This document shows, piece after piece, positions 1 through 12,169 of a stretch of DNA of 64,000 nucleotides. Position numbers and translations under genes: made by a program. The notes under the pieces were generated by a model that worked only from the letters and a program-made list of their open reading frames with translations, had not been told where the DNA came from and did no database searches. Numbering within the stretch: position 1 is the stretch's first letter; every line of letters starts with the position of its first letter. This DNA comes from Monosiga brevicollis MX1 (taxonomy: Eukaryota; Opisthokonta; Choanoflagellata; Craspedida; Salpingoecidae). The stretch is taken from the NCBI RefSeq assembly GCF_000002865.3, contig NW_001865056.1, positions 83,247 to 147,246 on the forward strand, in the 5' to 3' direction.

Positions 1-57
1 CGACGGCGTGCGTCGTGCCGGGCTAGCCTAATGTGGGACATCGTAACCGCTACGCAG

Positions 58-516
58 GGACAAGCTCGTGGCGGGTTTGGTGGTCGGGCTACTGCTGGTC
101 GTGGCGGCAGTCGGCGTGGTGACCTATCATTTCATGCAGTTGAGACGGCGTCATTACCAGCTTCTGGAAGTGGCGAGTGGCGTGGAGGGTGATGATGCAG
201 CCTTTGATTTGGAGCATGACGAGGGTGGGGTTGTGCACAACATGGACGCCGTGACTCTGGACAGTAGCCTCGGTAGCACCTGGGCGCTCGGTGAGTCAGT
301 GGCCCAGCCTTGCTCATTTCGTGCCTTGAGTTGAGGACAGCGCTTACATCTGGACCACGCGTGAATGCCTGGCCCGATCCATCTCTAGAAGCATCACAAA
401 TCAGTGCAGGCGGGGGCCAAGGCTCTGTGGGCCAAGGGCGGGCACCTTTTGATCCCAGCGCTGCCTCTATAACTGAGACTGGTGATGAGGAGGACGACGC
501 GCCCCTTCCTTTCTAG
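58..516 (+). CDS. C-terminal exons of a single-pass membrane protein (5' end outside window)
   Basis: Two exons are visible, 58-290 and 341-516, joined by a 50-bp GT-AG intron (phase 1). The acceptor at 57 is preceded by an in-frame stop, so the upstream part lies in exons outside the window. The first exon encodes a strongly hydrophobic helix of about 20 residues (AGLVVGLLLVVAAVGVVTY) followed at once by basic residues (QLRRRH). This is the stop-transfer pattern of a type I membrane protein with a cytoplasmic tail of roughly 110 residues. The tail is acidic and ends in DEEDDAPLPF before TAG at 514-516. No catalytic domain is seen in the tail. The ectodomain, and so the family, cannot be told from this window. 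Confidence 0.6.
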
Positions 517-1078
517 CCCCGGGGTTGAGTTCAGACGCGCAGGCGGGGCACTTTGCGCCATGTATTGAGTCAACTATTCTATATCCGGCCCTCGCCGCTG
601 TTTTCTCGTGTCCATACTCGTGACCCTTGCCCGTTGCGACACGGCGTTCAAGCCGCCCGATCCAGTGCTTGCCTCAGCTAGCCTGTTTCCTGTTTGATGC
701 CCTGTGGGCTGTCCACTTGTTGTCCCCGTAGTCCTGTTCTCCCATAGTTTGATTGTCCTCGAAGCTCAAAATTGGAATTTGACCGTTTAAAGTGATAAAG
801 TGACCAATTGCAGGTTCACCCTTCAACCGTCACTTCTTCGTCTTGTTCTCTCACGCTTTCTGCGTCTGCTGGCGTTGGCGTGGTACACAAAGACCGTTCT
901 CTTCTGCAACAACTCGCAGTACAGTGTCATCATTATAACATGCTCTTGCCCCCATTGGACACTGGACGACGAGAAGGGGAGATGGATAAGCAGTTAGTTA
1001 CACATGGGGCGTCAAGCATCGTAGAACCAGCCAGAGCTGAGCGCAGGGCCAGGGGGACAAGGTAAGCAAGGATAATCA

Positions 1079-1156
1079 GGAGGTAGCAGGAGGAGGCGGA
1101 AGGAGGCGGAAGGAGGCAGGAGGCAGGAGGAAGGCAGAAGGAGGAAGGCAGAAGAA
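1079..1156. repeat. GGAGGC/GGAAGGC-type purine repeat
   Basis: Imperfect tandem units of AGGAGGC, GGAAGGAGGC and AAGGCAGAAGGAGG, all purine-rich on the + strand. Non-coding. Confidence 0.8.
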
Positions 1157-1317
1157 GGACAGGGGGGATGTTGACACATTTGCAAGTGGCTCCTTCTGCG
1201 ATTTGAAGGATTTGAAGGAGGTGTGCGATCGTTTGTCATACTTTTGCCTTTTTGTCAGCACGTGACGGCACAGGGGAGAGAGGGAGAGCGAAGAGAGAGA
1301 GAGAGAAATACATGTAG

Positions 1318-1374
1318 AGACAGAGACAGAGACAGAGACAGAGACAGAGACAAGACAGAGACAGAGACAGAGAC

Positions 1375-1431
<57 letters not shown>
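1318..1431. repeat. (GACAGA)n hexamer microsatellite
   Basis: About 110 bp of GACAGA units with interruptions by GA dinucleotides, grading from a GA-rich stretch that begins near 1272. Confidence 0.9.
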
Positions 1432-1881
1432 CGAAAGCACAAGTTTGCATTTTTCTTCTCTCTCTCTTGCCATTGCCAATGTGTGTGGTCTGTGCGCTGC
1501 GGTACCGAGGGGCGGAGGGGGCTTTGCTTTGCTTGCTCCGTGTCCGAGGGGATGATGATGGATCGTGCGGCTGCCAGATGGGCTTGGGAAGAAAAGAGGT
1601 CAGATGCCCAGAGCTCATGCATGTACGCGCGACTTGTTGGCAGACGCTTCGATTTTACCACCGCGTGTACACGAAACGCTGCCAGCCCCCTTTCCAATGT
1701 ACGTCTGTGGTCGGTCGCAGGCTATGCGTGTGATGCCTCCTCACAGGGCGTGGCCATGCCCTGTGGCGTGGCCTCTCCTGGGTGGCGTTTGGGCCAGTGG
1801 CCTCTTGGATGATGCCGCCGATGCATGACTTGGCCCTGCTCTACCGCTTTAGAATCACTGACACCAAGGCACAGCTTCATC

Positions 1882-3220
1882 ATGGACGCTGCTGCCAAGA
1901 ACCCAACGACCTCGGCCATCGAGGCCACCATTGCTGCTGGCGGTGATGCCAAAGCTGCCATTTCCATCGGCGTCATTGGACTTGGCACGATTGCCACTGG
2001 TGAGTCGAGCTGTACCGAGATCTAGTCGGTATTCGTCTGGTTCGCCACCCACCAAGCTCTCATGCCGCTTGTCATGCCGCTTACCGTACCACCACCACTT
2101 GCATCGGGCACCAATCATGATCAATTCAGCCTTTGTTCGTGGCCTGCTGCAGTCGCGGCGCAGCGCGCAGTTCCATTTCGTCGTGTCCCGCCGCAGCGAG
2201 CGCAACAGCCAGGCCTTGCTGGAAGCCTACCCCGACCAGGTCTTGGATCAACTGCACCCTGGCCGCCATGTCCGCCGTCCAGCTGACGCCCGCTGCCTCA
2301 CTGGTGCGCTCCTGGTCTGCCGTGACCTCTGCTTTAGGTGCGCGTATGTGATGACAACCAGGACGTGGTTGATGCCTGCGAAGTGTTGGTGCTGGCTGTG
2401 CGCACCCCAGATGCGAAGACGGTCCTCTCACCCCTCAAAGCACACGCGGAGCAACTGCTGTTGACCTTTATGGCCACCATTCCCTCCCCGGACCTGGCCG
2501 ACTGGATGAAGGCTGACGTCAGCCGCGTTGTGCGAGCCGTGCCGCTCCCACCCATTGCGTATCAGCGGGGTGCCACAATTTATGCACCCCGTCACCCCCT
2601 CGTGCACGAGCTCTTCGATCTTGTGGGCGTGGCCATCCCCGTCAGCAATCCAGAACAGCTGCGCGGTCTCCAGGCCATCACATCCCTCATGGGGCCTGCT
2701 TACGCTCAAATGCTCGCGGCGCAGCGCTGGTGTGAAGCCCACGGTTTGTTGCCCTCGCCCAAACCACCAACTCAAAAGCGGCCCGTGCCTTCATTTGCTC
2801 GGCAACTCATTCACCTGCGCGCACCTTAGGCGTTCCCAGCGAAGCGGCCGTCACCTTCGTCTCCGAATTCTACTCAAGCATCTGTGACGACGCCCGCCTG
2901 CGACAACGACAAATGCGGGCCGAAGGCGAAGACATCAGCCACCTCTTCCAAGAACTTGTCAATGAGCAGACCCCGGTAGGATTTCATTTCTCGCTCGCTT
3001 CCCCTTAATCTTCGCCCGGCGATGGATTTTGCATGTCTTCCGTGACCCGTCGCAAGTCTCATTTGCGTCTTCATCTGTTTCTCAGGGTGGTCTGAATGAA
3101 AGAGCCATTGGTGACATGACAGCGCTCGGTGCCTACGATAGCTTGGCCCGAGCCTTGGACAACACAAACCTTCTGCTTCAAGGCGTGGTGGTTGATGCCG
3201 AAGGCAATGGTGCAGCATAA
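1882..3220 (+). CDS. PYCR: Pyrroline-5-carboxylate reductase family protein
   Basis: Predicted NAD(P)H-dependent reductase of the last step of proline synthesis (P5C to proline), 304 aa. Five exons: 1882-1999, 2130-2239, 2338-2743, 2830-2975, 3086-3220; phases agree throughout. The N-terminus has the dinucleotide fold (GVIGLGTIATA), then the strand end LAVRTPDAKTVL. The C-terminal dimerisation half has a GPAY-containing helix and the family signature QTPGGLNERAIG across the last intron. An in-frame ATG also lies at 1825; 1882 was preferred because it sits just before the Rossmann strand in better context (ATGG). The second intron donor is weak (CAG/GTCTTG). Family assignment is firm. Substrate could differ, because several residues around the GPAY helix are not the usual ones. 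Confidence 0.85.
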
Positions 3221-3886
3221 ACCCTGCCCCAAACCCCTTTTTTTTTCGAGAGGCCTATACACGGACTGCATACCATTCACATGCCATTGCAAGCTATTTG
3301 AGACAAAGTGGGCCGCGTCACAGTCTACCCGCAGGGCGGACCTGTGAGCGGCAACAGAGGTCAAGCGGACAGCCTAATTCATATTCGAATCACTCTATTT
3401 CACTAACTTTGTTTGCGGTGTCAATTGGGCTACACATGGTCGCAAACGAAAGAAAAAACAAAATCAGGACGCTGCAGCCTCGCCGCTCGTCCCTGCATGC
3501 CATGGTTCGCTCGGGGATCGTGGTACAAACGGATGGACAAGCTCGTCAGCTTGCACATGGGCAGGGGCAGAAACAAAGCCAAGGTTTCGGTTCGGTTCGG
3601 TTCGGTTCGTGTAGTATATGGTCATTTATTGTTGGGCCTTGGCGCGCGGCGTCCGACCTACGGCATGGACAGCGCCGGGCACGAACCACCGCGAGTCAAG
3701 AACACAACACTCCCCAAAACAATACGACGACCAAAACACCCCGATGATAAAGCAACGCAACCGCAGCACAATGTCATCCAGCACCAGACGAAAGGCCAGG
3801 CACGCGCGAGACGAGCGAGCGAGAACAACTGCAGGCCTGAAGCCAAGGGAACAAGGCAGTCACGACCAAAAACGGAACGGAACGCC
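3221..3886. other. Convergent spacer with a short TTCGG repeat
   Basis: This holds the 3' ends of the reductase (+) and ALDH16 (-). It includes a run of TTCGG pentamers at about 3584-3609. No coding exon was recognised. Confidence 0.6.
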
Positions 3887-6800
3887 TTAGTTGGCAAAGA
3901 TGGTACCCATGGGCATCCAGATGTTCTTGCACTCGACGGCATTGTACAAAAACTCCTCGCCAGCACCCTACGCGAGACAACGGTGGCATCAGTCTCGACC
4001 AGTCTAGGCCAATTATCATGTCAACAAGCCAGATACTGCCGTCGTACCTGCACAGGGTCAGCCCAGTCGCGCGATTGGCCATAGTTGACCCAGGTGCGCT
4101 TGATGTTTTCGGCAGCTGTGCGGGGGTGACCCACGGATGAGGCGAAGTGAGCGTCGTGCCTTGTTAACAACCAACCAACCCCCACCCCAGGAGCGAGCAA
4201 TCGTACCAGCCGTCTCGACGTATTTGCTGCCCACAGCCGAACCAAAGTACCAGACCGCCTCGAGATCCTAGCACACAAGATAAGCACGTCAGTCAGAGAC
4301 CGTGAGCCCAAGTACCCGCATGGCACACAAGAGGCAGGTGCCTTTAAACGGGAAATTTAGGCCAACGCAACGCACATGATGCTCCGACATGTACTTGGCA
4401 AGGTGCTCGCGGTTGCCAGTCAAGATGTTAACGACGCCAGCCGGCAGGTCCGAGGTGTCAAAGACCTTTGAATGGAAAGGATAGGCAAGGGAAAAAAAAA
4501 AAAAAAAAAAAAAAAACACAATACACACAGTGAGAAACACCGGTTGGCTGATGTGGCCTTGAGAAGGCAACAACATGCAAAGTCGAGGCACACTTTTGGG
4601 GGTCGCACGGCTACCATGACGACGACAAACCTGGTAAAAGTCGAGGGCCAAAACAGGGCAGCGCTCGGAGGGCACAATGACAATGGTGTTGCCGCGAACA
4701 ATGGCGGGCGCAAAGAGGGACACAAAAGCCAGAAGGGGTCGTTCATCGGGGCACAAAACACCAAGGGGGCCTGACAGCCAAAATCAGGCATCATTCAAAG
4801 TACAAACGAAAAAGTGGAATGAGTCGAAGGCATCAAAGAAAAGAGAAAACTCAAAAGGAGGAAAAAGAAGGGGGCAACGGCTTAGCCGACGCCCCGGACC
4901 AGCAGGTTGGTGAGCGTACCAACGGGCTCGTGGATCTTGACGGTGGCGCCGTATAGGGTGGTTTCCTGCACGGTACCACCGTACTTGTCGGCATAGGCGC
5001 CCCAATAAAAGAGGCGCTCCACGGAGAGGTCGACTTCGTTCAAGGCGTCGTCCAGGCTGCAACCGGTGATGTCGGCCAGGCGACCGGCCAGCTCAGAGCG
5101 GCGAACTTCGAGGTTCTCAGCCATGTAGTAGACAATCTGGGCACGATTGTGGGCTGCACGCTTGCTCCAGCCGCCAAAGGCTTTGTGCGCTGCCTCCACG
5201 GCATTACGTACGTCCTTGCGGTTGCCCTCGCCCACCTGCAATTAATACCAGCGAGGCAAAGAAAGAAGAGAGCAATGTGAGTGCGATGCGCGCTTGTATT
5301 GGAATGGAAGAAAAAAACAAAATAGGGGTGGGGCTGACGAACGTGGGCGACAAGCTCCTGCTTGGTATTCAGGATGGGGCGAGCGTAGGGAGCATCGGGG
5401 CGCTTTTGAGCACCACCATAGTACATCTTGTAGGTGCGATCGACGAGAGGCTTTTCCGCGCTGCTTGCCGATGTAGGCAAGGTCGGCACGGGGTAGTCGC
5501 TCGAGCCAAAATTGGAGATGTCGAGATTCTAATCTCAGCAAAACGAGGCAGGGCAGGGCAGAGCATGAGTAAGAGCGAAAGGACATGCATGGTCGGGTAG
5601 ACCAGGTGCACGTGCTTGTGTAAAACACAGAAGCCTTGGTGCTTTAGAGGGGCGAGTGCGAGCAAAGCTGGGCACCAACCTCATGGCGCACGCGCTTTTG
5701 CCACTTGGGCTTGAGGTACTCCATGAGACCTTCTTTGCCGCCATCGCGACCAAAGCCAGACTCACGGAACCCGCCAAAACCGGCCGCGGCATCAAACATG
5801 TTGTGACCATTGATCCAGACGGTGCCCGCCTTGATCATGATAGCCACCTCCAGAGCCATGGAGAGGTTTTCGGTCCACACGCTGGCACCCAGGCCAAAGC
5901 TGGTGTTGTTGGCCAGTGCGACTGCCTCCTTGGCAGTGCGGAAGGCCTGAGCCGTCACAACGGGACCGAAGATCTCCTCCTGCACCACGCGCGAGGCTTG
6001 GTCAACGTTGGTGATGAGAGTAGGGGGGTAGAAGCAGCCGGTGGCAGGCATGCACGCCGCAGCCTGGTAGACCTCGCAGCCCTCTTGGCGAGCAATCTCA
6101 ACGTAGGCCGCGATGCTATCACGCTGTTTCTCGTCGACAACGGCACCCATGTCAATGCACTTGTCGAGGGAATCGCCCAGGCGAAGGTGCTGCATGCGGG
6201 CCTTCACGCGACGGACAAATTCCTCATAGACGGTCTCCTGCACGAGAATGCGGGAGCCGGCACTGCAGACCTGGCCCTGGTTGAACCAGATGGCATCGAC
6301 AACGCCCTCAACGGTAGAGTCAAGATCCGCGTCGTCAAAGACGACAATAGGTGACTTGCCACCCAGCTCCAAGGAGATCTTCTTGCCAGTTCCAGCAGTG
6401 GAGCGACGAAGCAGACGACCAATGTCGGTGCTGCCCGTGAAGCCAACCTGTCGAGGCATCCAAGAGAGAGTAGGGGTATTGTGAAATTGAGGGCACAAAG
6501 GTATGAAACGCAACAGTTTAAGCCTTCAAGACTTGGCCCCCACCTTGTCCACATCCACATGCTCAGCCATTTGTGAGCCCATGCGGCCGCCGCCAGTCAG
6601 CACATTGAAAACACCCGGAGGTAAGCCGGCTTCGGCACAGATCTCGGCGAAGAGCAGGGCCGACAGGCGCGTGTTGGTGGCAGGCTTCATGACGATGGTG
6701 TTACCAGCTGCCAGGGCAGGTGCCACCTGAGCGGGGGGGACATCAAGGTGCGAGCAAGGAATCAGAAGACGGATGACGCAGTGCAGGTACTGGGTGTGAT

Positions 6801-8200
6801 GTTTGGCGGTAGATACTCAGAAGGTGAGGAAACATGACGTCAAATTTTAAAAAAGAAAACGAAAAAAAAAAAAAAAAAAGACATGCTTCCTCATGCCACA
6901 AACAGCCGTCAACTCTTCGAAACGCCATCGATGCGCGCCTACCTTCCAAACGAGGAGCATGAGAGGAAAGTTCCAGGCCACAATGCCAGCAACGACACCG
7001 CAGGAGGTCCACTGGGGGAGCTCTGTTTCAAGGAGTTGGGCCCAGCCGGCATAGTGGTAGAGCCAGCGTGTCACGACGGCATGATCAGCATCGCGGGTCT
7101 CGCGGACGGCCTTGCCATTGTCCAGGCTCTCAATGACGGCGATGAGGCGGTGGTGCTTCTGAACGTGACGGGCAATGCTGTAGATGTGGCGGGCACGGAC
7201 ATGGGCAGGCAGGCTTCCCCAAGTGGTGTGGGCGGTCTTGGCGGCCTTGACAGCCATATCAACGTCTTCCTGCGTGCCTTGAATGGTCTCGGCCAACACA
7301 TCACCACGGGCAGGGCTGGTGCTCTTGTGGTATTGGCGGCTCTCGGGCTGGACCCACTGGGTACGGAAACGATCGATCAATCGATCAATGCGTAAGTGCT
7401 GAAAAAGGAGGTCGCAGGCACCGGGAATTGACAAAACAGACACACCTTATTGTTGATGAAGTGGCCAAACTTGCGGTTGTGGGCGTCCAACCAGGCGTAG
7501 GCACCCTTGGCATCCTCGGGCGCCGGGCCGTACTCTAGATTCTCAAACACCTCAGCCACACTGGAGAGTTGCGAATCAGCAGTCAGATTGATTGAACATT
7601 GACACCTTTCATCTGTGTTGCCTTAACTGTCCTCTGTGTGCGCTTTCCAAACTACTGTGCCAGCCTCTATGGATTTTCTCTCTCTTTTTTTTTTTTTCCC
7701 TATGTGCTGCAAGCTGCGGATCGGGCTGCATGTTGCAGTTGAAGTTTGAACATACGTGGGGCGAGGGCCAACGTCTTTGCCCGGGGCCTTGGCGGAGAGG
7801 CCATGGATGCTAGAAGTGTCGTTGGCGTTGATGGTGTCGATGCTCACGGGCTCAGACGTCTTGATTCCGTTGGTTGAGGGCTTTTCGGTGCCCTTGCCTA
7901 AAAGATTTACAAGTAAAGAGGAGGGCGGAGGGTGACAGGACGAGATGAGGTTTTGTCGTTTCGAGCCAGACTCCCACACGCGAGGTGCCCAAATGGTAGA
8001 GAGACCAAGAAGGGCGAGAGGCGTGAGAACCAGAAGCAATCCAACCTGCTGCGGCGGGCGCTCCCTAAGGCAACAAGAGGATTCGAGGCGATGGAGGATT
8101 CGGAGATGGATCAGGATTCGGATCGCCAGGGCTTATAGCGGGACAGTAAAGTCAACAGAAGGCCCGCTGCACGGACCTTGGCAGATGCGACGGCAGCCAT
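3887..8200 (-). CDS. ALDH16A1: ALDH16-type two-domain aldehyde dehydrogenase, catalytic Cys present
   Basis: About 860 aa (mammalian ALDH16A1 is about 800). Thirteen exons: 8200-8177, 7892(or 7897)-7756, 7560-7446, 7356-6943, 6726-6544, 6447-5680, 5528-5343, 5235-4920, 4770-4631, 4465-4376, 4267-4207, 4115-4048, 3967-3887. The first ALDH domain is complete, with WNFP, the catalytic-type Glu in LELGGKSP (about residue 318) and the catalytic-type Cys in GQVCSAGSR (about residue 352). A second, shorter ALDH-like domain follows ([19 protein letters not shown], then [13 protein letters not shown]). It has no catalytic region, and the protein ends in the family hallmark WMPMG. The N-terminal [19 protein letters not shown] block is also ALDH16-specific. 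Mammalian ALDH16A1 is known to have lost its catalytic Cys, so this copy is predicted to be active; the substrate is unknown. The exon 2 acceptor is ambiguous by five bases. Confidence 0.92.
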
Positions 8201-11053
8201 GATGGCAGTGTCACTACGTAGAGTGGTATCAGTCGTGGTCTAATCGGACAGGGCGCTCGGGTCCTTGGCGGAGACGGCACACCTAATCCCACAAGTTTGT
8301 GATCGACGTGAGTCTTTTGAAAAAACTCAAAAAGTCAAATAACATGTGCAAACGCGACCGCGACCACGAACGCGGCGGCTCGAGCATCTGGGGTCCGTGT
8401 TTGTACGTCTCTGTCTGCCCTGTCTGTGATGGCACACCGAGCTTGCATTGCAAGATCAAGCAAAGAGCCGGAGAGAGGCAAGAGGCAAGAGGAAAGAACA
8501 CACACAAACGCACACACACACAAGGAAGCACATGGCAATGGCAGTGTGGGAAGTGGTTGCTGTTTCCTTGCTACTGATCCCGCCACCCGACATCGGCAAG
8601 TGACACAGGACGTTCAAGCTGTATTCTCCCAAAGATCACATGCGTATGAATGCTATATGGCAGCGCCTGCTGGCGTTGCATTCAGGCGGAGATCGCCGTC
8701 TGTCGCTGTCGCTGCCATCGCGCGGCTCAAAGGCGATACCTGTTGATGGAAAAATGGGGTCCAGGAGGCACTGCGTCTCTCTGGTACTTGGGTCCTGTTT
8801 CGACCCTCCCTCTGAAGGACATCCAAGTTACAATACATTCTCTGAAAACGCCTTCGGAATGGTTATACCTAATTCTAACATTTCAAAGGTGTCTCTGCAT
8901 TCTATACAAGAGGATAGCTCAGTCTCTTGTCTCTGGCTGATGTCTGGGCGTACCCTCTATCGCGTCGTGGTGTGCGCCAGTCTCCTTGTCTCAACCAGTC
9001 TGCGCCAGTCTCCTTGTCTCAAGAATCCTCACCAGTCTGCACAGGGATTTCTCAGTCTCCTGGTCTCCCGAGAAGATGCGTGGTTCTAATTTCAAAAAAG
9101 CGTCATCACGACGCCGCGAGACCAGTGGCTCCCCCTAACCCACACCACATCCCCAGCGCCCCATACAATCCCCAAACCATGTCCTCATCCCACCAGAAAG
9201 CAAAAAAAAAAAACTTTGAACACGATGACAAACTCTTTGTGATTAAGTGATACAGAAAAGGGCAGCTGCCACCAGCTGCCATTGAGCCCCCCCCCCCCCC
9301 CCGTGCGCGCGCTCGGCTTGATGCTGCGGCTCTGTGTTGATGACCTGATGTTAGGCTCGCAGGGTCTGGTTGCGGCTGGCATGTGAAAATGGCCGGCGTA
9401 GGCAAACAAAGGCATAGGGCAGACCGGAAACAACCCAGGGAGACGAGCCAGACCGCCAAGTGTCGGAAAGACGTGTCGCGAAAGGTTTTACATCACCCAA
9501 ACCACCCACCCATACCAAACGTGTGCTCACATGACAAGTGTGTGGACTCGTGCCATGTGCGCCTTTCCTACCGGCAGACTTCTTCGGGGTGAGATGTGGC
9601 ATGGTCGCGAACTTGCGAGTGTCTTGCCCGATCCGAACTATCGACCCCTCGGCGCGTCGTGTACACGGGATGTGTGATCCTTCCGAAGGGGCCTACGACC
9701 GATGGATTGACCCGTCCTCCTGGTCTGACTCAAATCTGGGGCCCTCTCGCCATCTCCCCCTTTATGCCTTGCGTGACCGACCCACCCGCGGCGGCTTTTG
9801 TTTGGTCTGGGAAAAAACACGGCCAGTGGCGGACATCCCCTCACTTCCTGTCAAAATTGGCTCCGGAACCATGACCATGACTATGACCTGAGCCCCATAG
9901 GGCGCTGCGCCTCGCAATGTTGAGTGCCACAATCCCATCTGTGCGAGTTGATCTTGCTCACAATGAACAAGAACAACCCGTTTGCGCACTCAAATTAAAA
10001 TTAAACACACGCAGGTCTGGCGCCTGAGCTCGGGTACCAGCAGTGCAGAGCCTACAACGCAGCGCACGAAACCCACGGCGCGACACTGCTGGTGCAGATC
10101 CCACATCATGACCCTTGCTCCCCGAATTCCACAATTTGCTCGTGCAGAAGCTGGCACCAACAGGCGTCAAAAGGCAGCTGTCAATTTTCGAGGGCTGACG
10201 GCAAACCCAGTACCGGGACTATAAAGATGGAAACAACAAGCGACTGGCAATCAGAAACAAGAGAAGAGATGGGATAATACCGAGACGTTACAGGCGGACG
10301 GTAGAACAACAACAACAGCAACAACATCAAGGCACACACTGGCACAACTAGATAAAGCCAAACTAAAAACATGCAGACCAAAACTCAAAAGGAAGCAGTA
10401 AGACAATCACATGTCAGTAGACAAGGTCAAATAGCAATGAACAGCGCCCATCAACATCAACACCACTTGAAACACACACCCCGAGCCCACTGAGCAGGAG
10501 GGAAAACTCGAAAAGAGGCAATGCAACAATCATGCATCTTCACTTGGAAGCCATATGCATCAAAGGTCCCGTTCGAGCTCACGTCTGTACGGTGCCACAC
10601 CGCCCGCCACGAAGGGATGCTGCATACATTGTTGCGACACTCGCACACAAAGTCGTGCAGTCGTGGGAAGGAAGAAGGAGCACAACTCGAAAAAAAAAAG
10701 AAAAAAAAAACACGGAAAGACGCCATGAATCACAAGTCACTGGGTTAGGAAATGAAGACATCAAAAGCCAGCTCAAAGGCCACAGTGACGGCATCACGAG
10801 AGGAAGAAGATAAACCCCAAATAAAAGAAGGTACAAGTCATGGCTTGCCAGCGGGTTGAGTGATCGAGGATCCCGAGTTCCGATGACTCTCTCAAAGGCT
10901 GTCAAGGGGCTGGCACCCATTGGGCTGCCAGGTGACGCGCAAGCACACACATGTTATGTTGCGCAACAAGAGCAGCGGTGGCGGCGGCGGCGACGGCACA
11001 AATAGCAGTCATGGCTACTGAATCGAAGAGAGGCAGGCTCGAGGAACTCAAAC
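8201..11053. other. Gene-poor spacer
   Basis: About 2.9 kb between the ALDH16 start and the forkhead-like gene stop. Six-frame reading shows only short, unconserved frames (none above 150 codons). No tRNA cloverleaf was recognised. Small repeats occur: a 28-bp duplication near 8973, a C run at 9287-9301 and ACA/ACAC patches. Part must be the ALDH16 promoter and the 3' UTR of the forkhead-like gene. Confidence 0.5.
8973..9021. repeat. Short direct repeat (28-bp unit, about 1.8 copies)
   Basis: TGCGCCAGTCTCCTTGTCTC occurs at 8973 and again at 9001. The unit continues CAACCAGTC in copy 1 and diverges after CAA in copy 2. Related CAGTCTC(C)TTGTCTC words flank it at about 8920 and 9051. Confidence 0.75.
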
Positions 11054-12169
11054 TCAAGACTGATGTTGTCCCATCTGCTGCATCATCAGCATGGACGGGT
11101 GCATGTTGTTGGGCATCATCATCGGCGCGGCCGAGTTGGGCAACTCCATGGAGGGGGCCATGGCACCGCTGGCCATCATGTTGAGGAGTTGTTGCCATGG
11201 TGGGAGGGCTGGGTTGTTGCCCATCATGGCAGCGGCAGGATTCATGCCGGGCTGGGAATGTTGGGGCGTGGGCATGGTGGTGCTGACGGCACCAGGCATC
11301 ATGTGCATGGGGTTCATCCACATCGGGGGCATGTGAAAGGGAAAATTGTTCATGCCCATGTTGGAGGCGACGGATGAGAGCTTTTGTTGAACGGCGGGTT
11401 GTGGAGGGTTGGCGCGCAGCGAGGGGCTGGCCGTGGTCCCGTTGGTGAGACCAGGGGCCGAGGCCAGGGAGTCCTTGGTCAACGCACCCATGTCGGACGC
11501 GTTGGAGCGATCGCCACTGCTCTCCTTGAGAGCGTGAATGAGTTGAGCGGCCTGATAGTCGGCCGAGTCGGTGAGGGAGCTGTTGGTGTTGACGGAGCGG
11601 GTGGCGGGAGATTCGCGGGGACTGCTCGTGTTGGAGGGTAGGGCGTGTTTCATCAAAGCGATTGAGGGCTGGGATGCCTGTTGTGGGTGATGGCTGGGAA
11701 GGGTGTGGCGTTGCTGGTGTGGCGGCTGTTGGTGTTGCTGCCCTTGTTGAGGAAGGGAGGGCGAAAACTGTTGATTTTTGAGGGCGGCACTGGCGGCGGC
11801 TGTTTCGCGCTTGAGATCGGACATGGACTTGAGATGGCGAAGATGGCGGCGGGTAGCAGCGGGAAGACATTCGGCGCGCATGAGCCAGGTGTGCGTCAGG
11901 GTGCCGTAGAGAGTGGGCTTGCGTTCAAAGGCCTTGTTGGAGGACAGGCAGTGTCGCACGCCCGACTTCCACTTTGGATGATGATTCACAAAGCTGGGTG
12001 TCTGCTTGGCCATGTAATTGTAGATTTCCTTGGTGGAGAGGCCACGATCGAGGGCCGAGTCGATGGAGCAAAAGGCAAGCGCGATGCAAGTGGCGTACGA
12101 GGCCACGTCCTCGAGGTCCATTTCCAATGCTTCCATGAAGCTTTTGGCGACGGCCGAGTTGATGGCCAT
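11054..12169 (-). CDS. Forkhead-domain-like transcription factor, single exon
   Basis: 371 aa without introns. Residues about 24-86 align with a forkhead winged helix: SYATCIALAF for SYATLIAQAI, GLSTKEIYNYM for LTLSEIYEWI, then the turn and recognition helix WKSGVRHCLSSNKAF for WQNSIRHNLSLNKCF. The rest is low-complexity. A Gln/His/Pro-rich stretch around residues 135-170 (QQGQQHQQPPHQQR) and a Met/Pro/Asn-rich C-terminus (PMWMNPMHMMPG) resemble activation regions. The expected nuclear role is DNA binding. In the recognition helix Arg72 and His73 are kept, but the two Asn positions are Gly70 and Cys74, so the sequence preference may be altered or binding weak. The start is the first ATG, followed at once by the conserved domain. 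Assignment rests on the pattern of hydrophobic residues; a few positions are unusual for the family. Confidence 0.75.
   Translation of the reverse strand: MAINSAVAKSFMEALEMDLEDVASYATCIALAFCSIDSALDRGLSTKEIYNYMAKQTPSFVNHHPKWKSGVRHCLSSNKAFERKPTLYGTLTHTWLMRAECLPAATRRHLRHLKSMSDLKRETAAASAALKNQQFSPSLPQQGQQHQQPPHQQRHTLPSHHPQQASQPSIALMKHALPSNTSSPRESPATRSVNTNSSLTDSADYQAAQLIHALKESSGDRSNASDMGALTKDSLASAPGLTNGTTASPSLRANPPQPAVQQKLSSVASNMGMNNFPFHMPPMWMNPMHMMPGAVSTTMPTPQHSQPGMNPAAAMMGNNPALPPWQQLLNMMASGAMAPSMELPNSAAPMMMPNNMHPSMLMMQQMGQHQS

Larger units (their letters stand above)
517..1881. other. Spacer between membrane-protein gene and P5C reductase
   Basis: No convincing coding exon was found. Long open frames around 1076-1697 exist only because the stretch is a purine repeat whose complement reads as Leu-Ser or Ser-Val-Ser runs. 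The right end carries the promoter and 5' UTR of the reductase gene, but no recognisable core promoter motif. Confidence 0.6.

Noticed and set aside
1076-1697. Minus-strand frames of 74-180 codons rich in Ser-Leu/Ser-Val
   Set aside because: Produced entirely by the (GACAGA)n and GA repeats; no non-repetitive conserved part.
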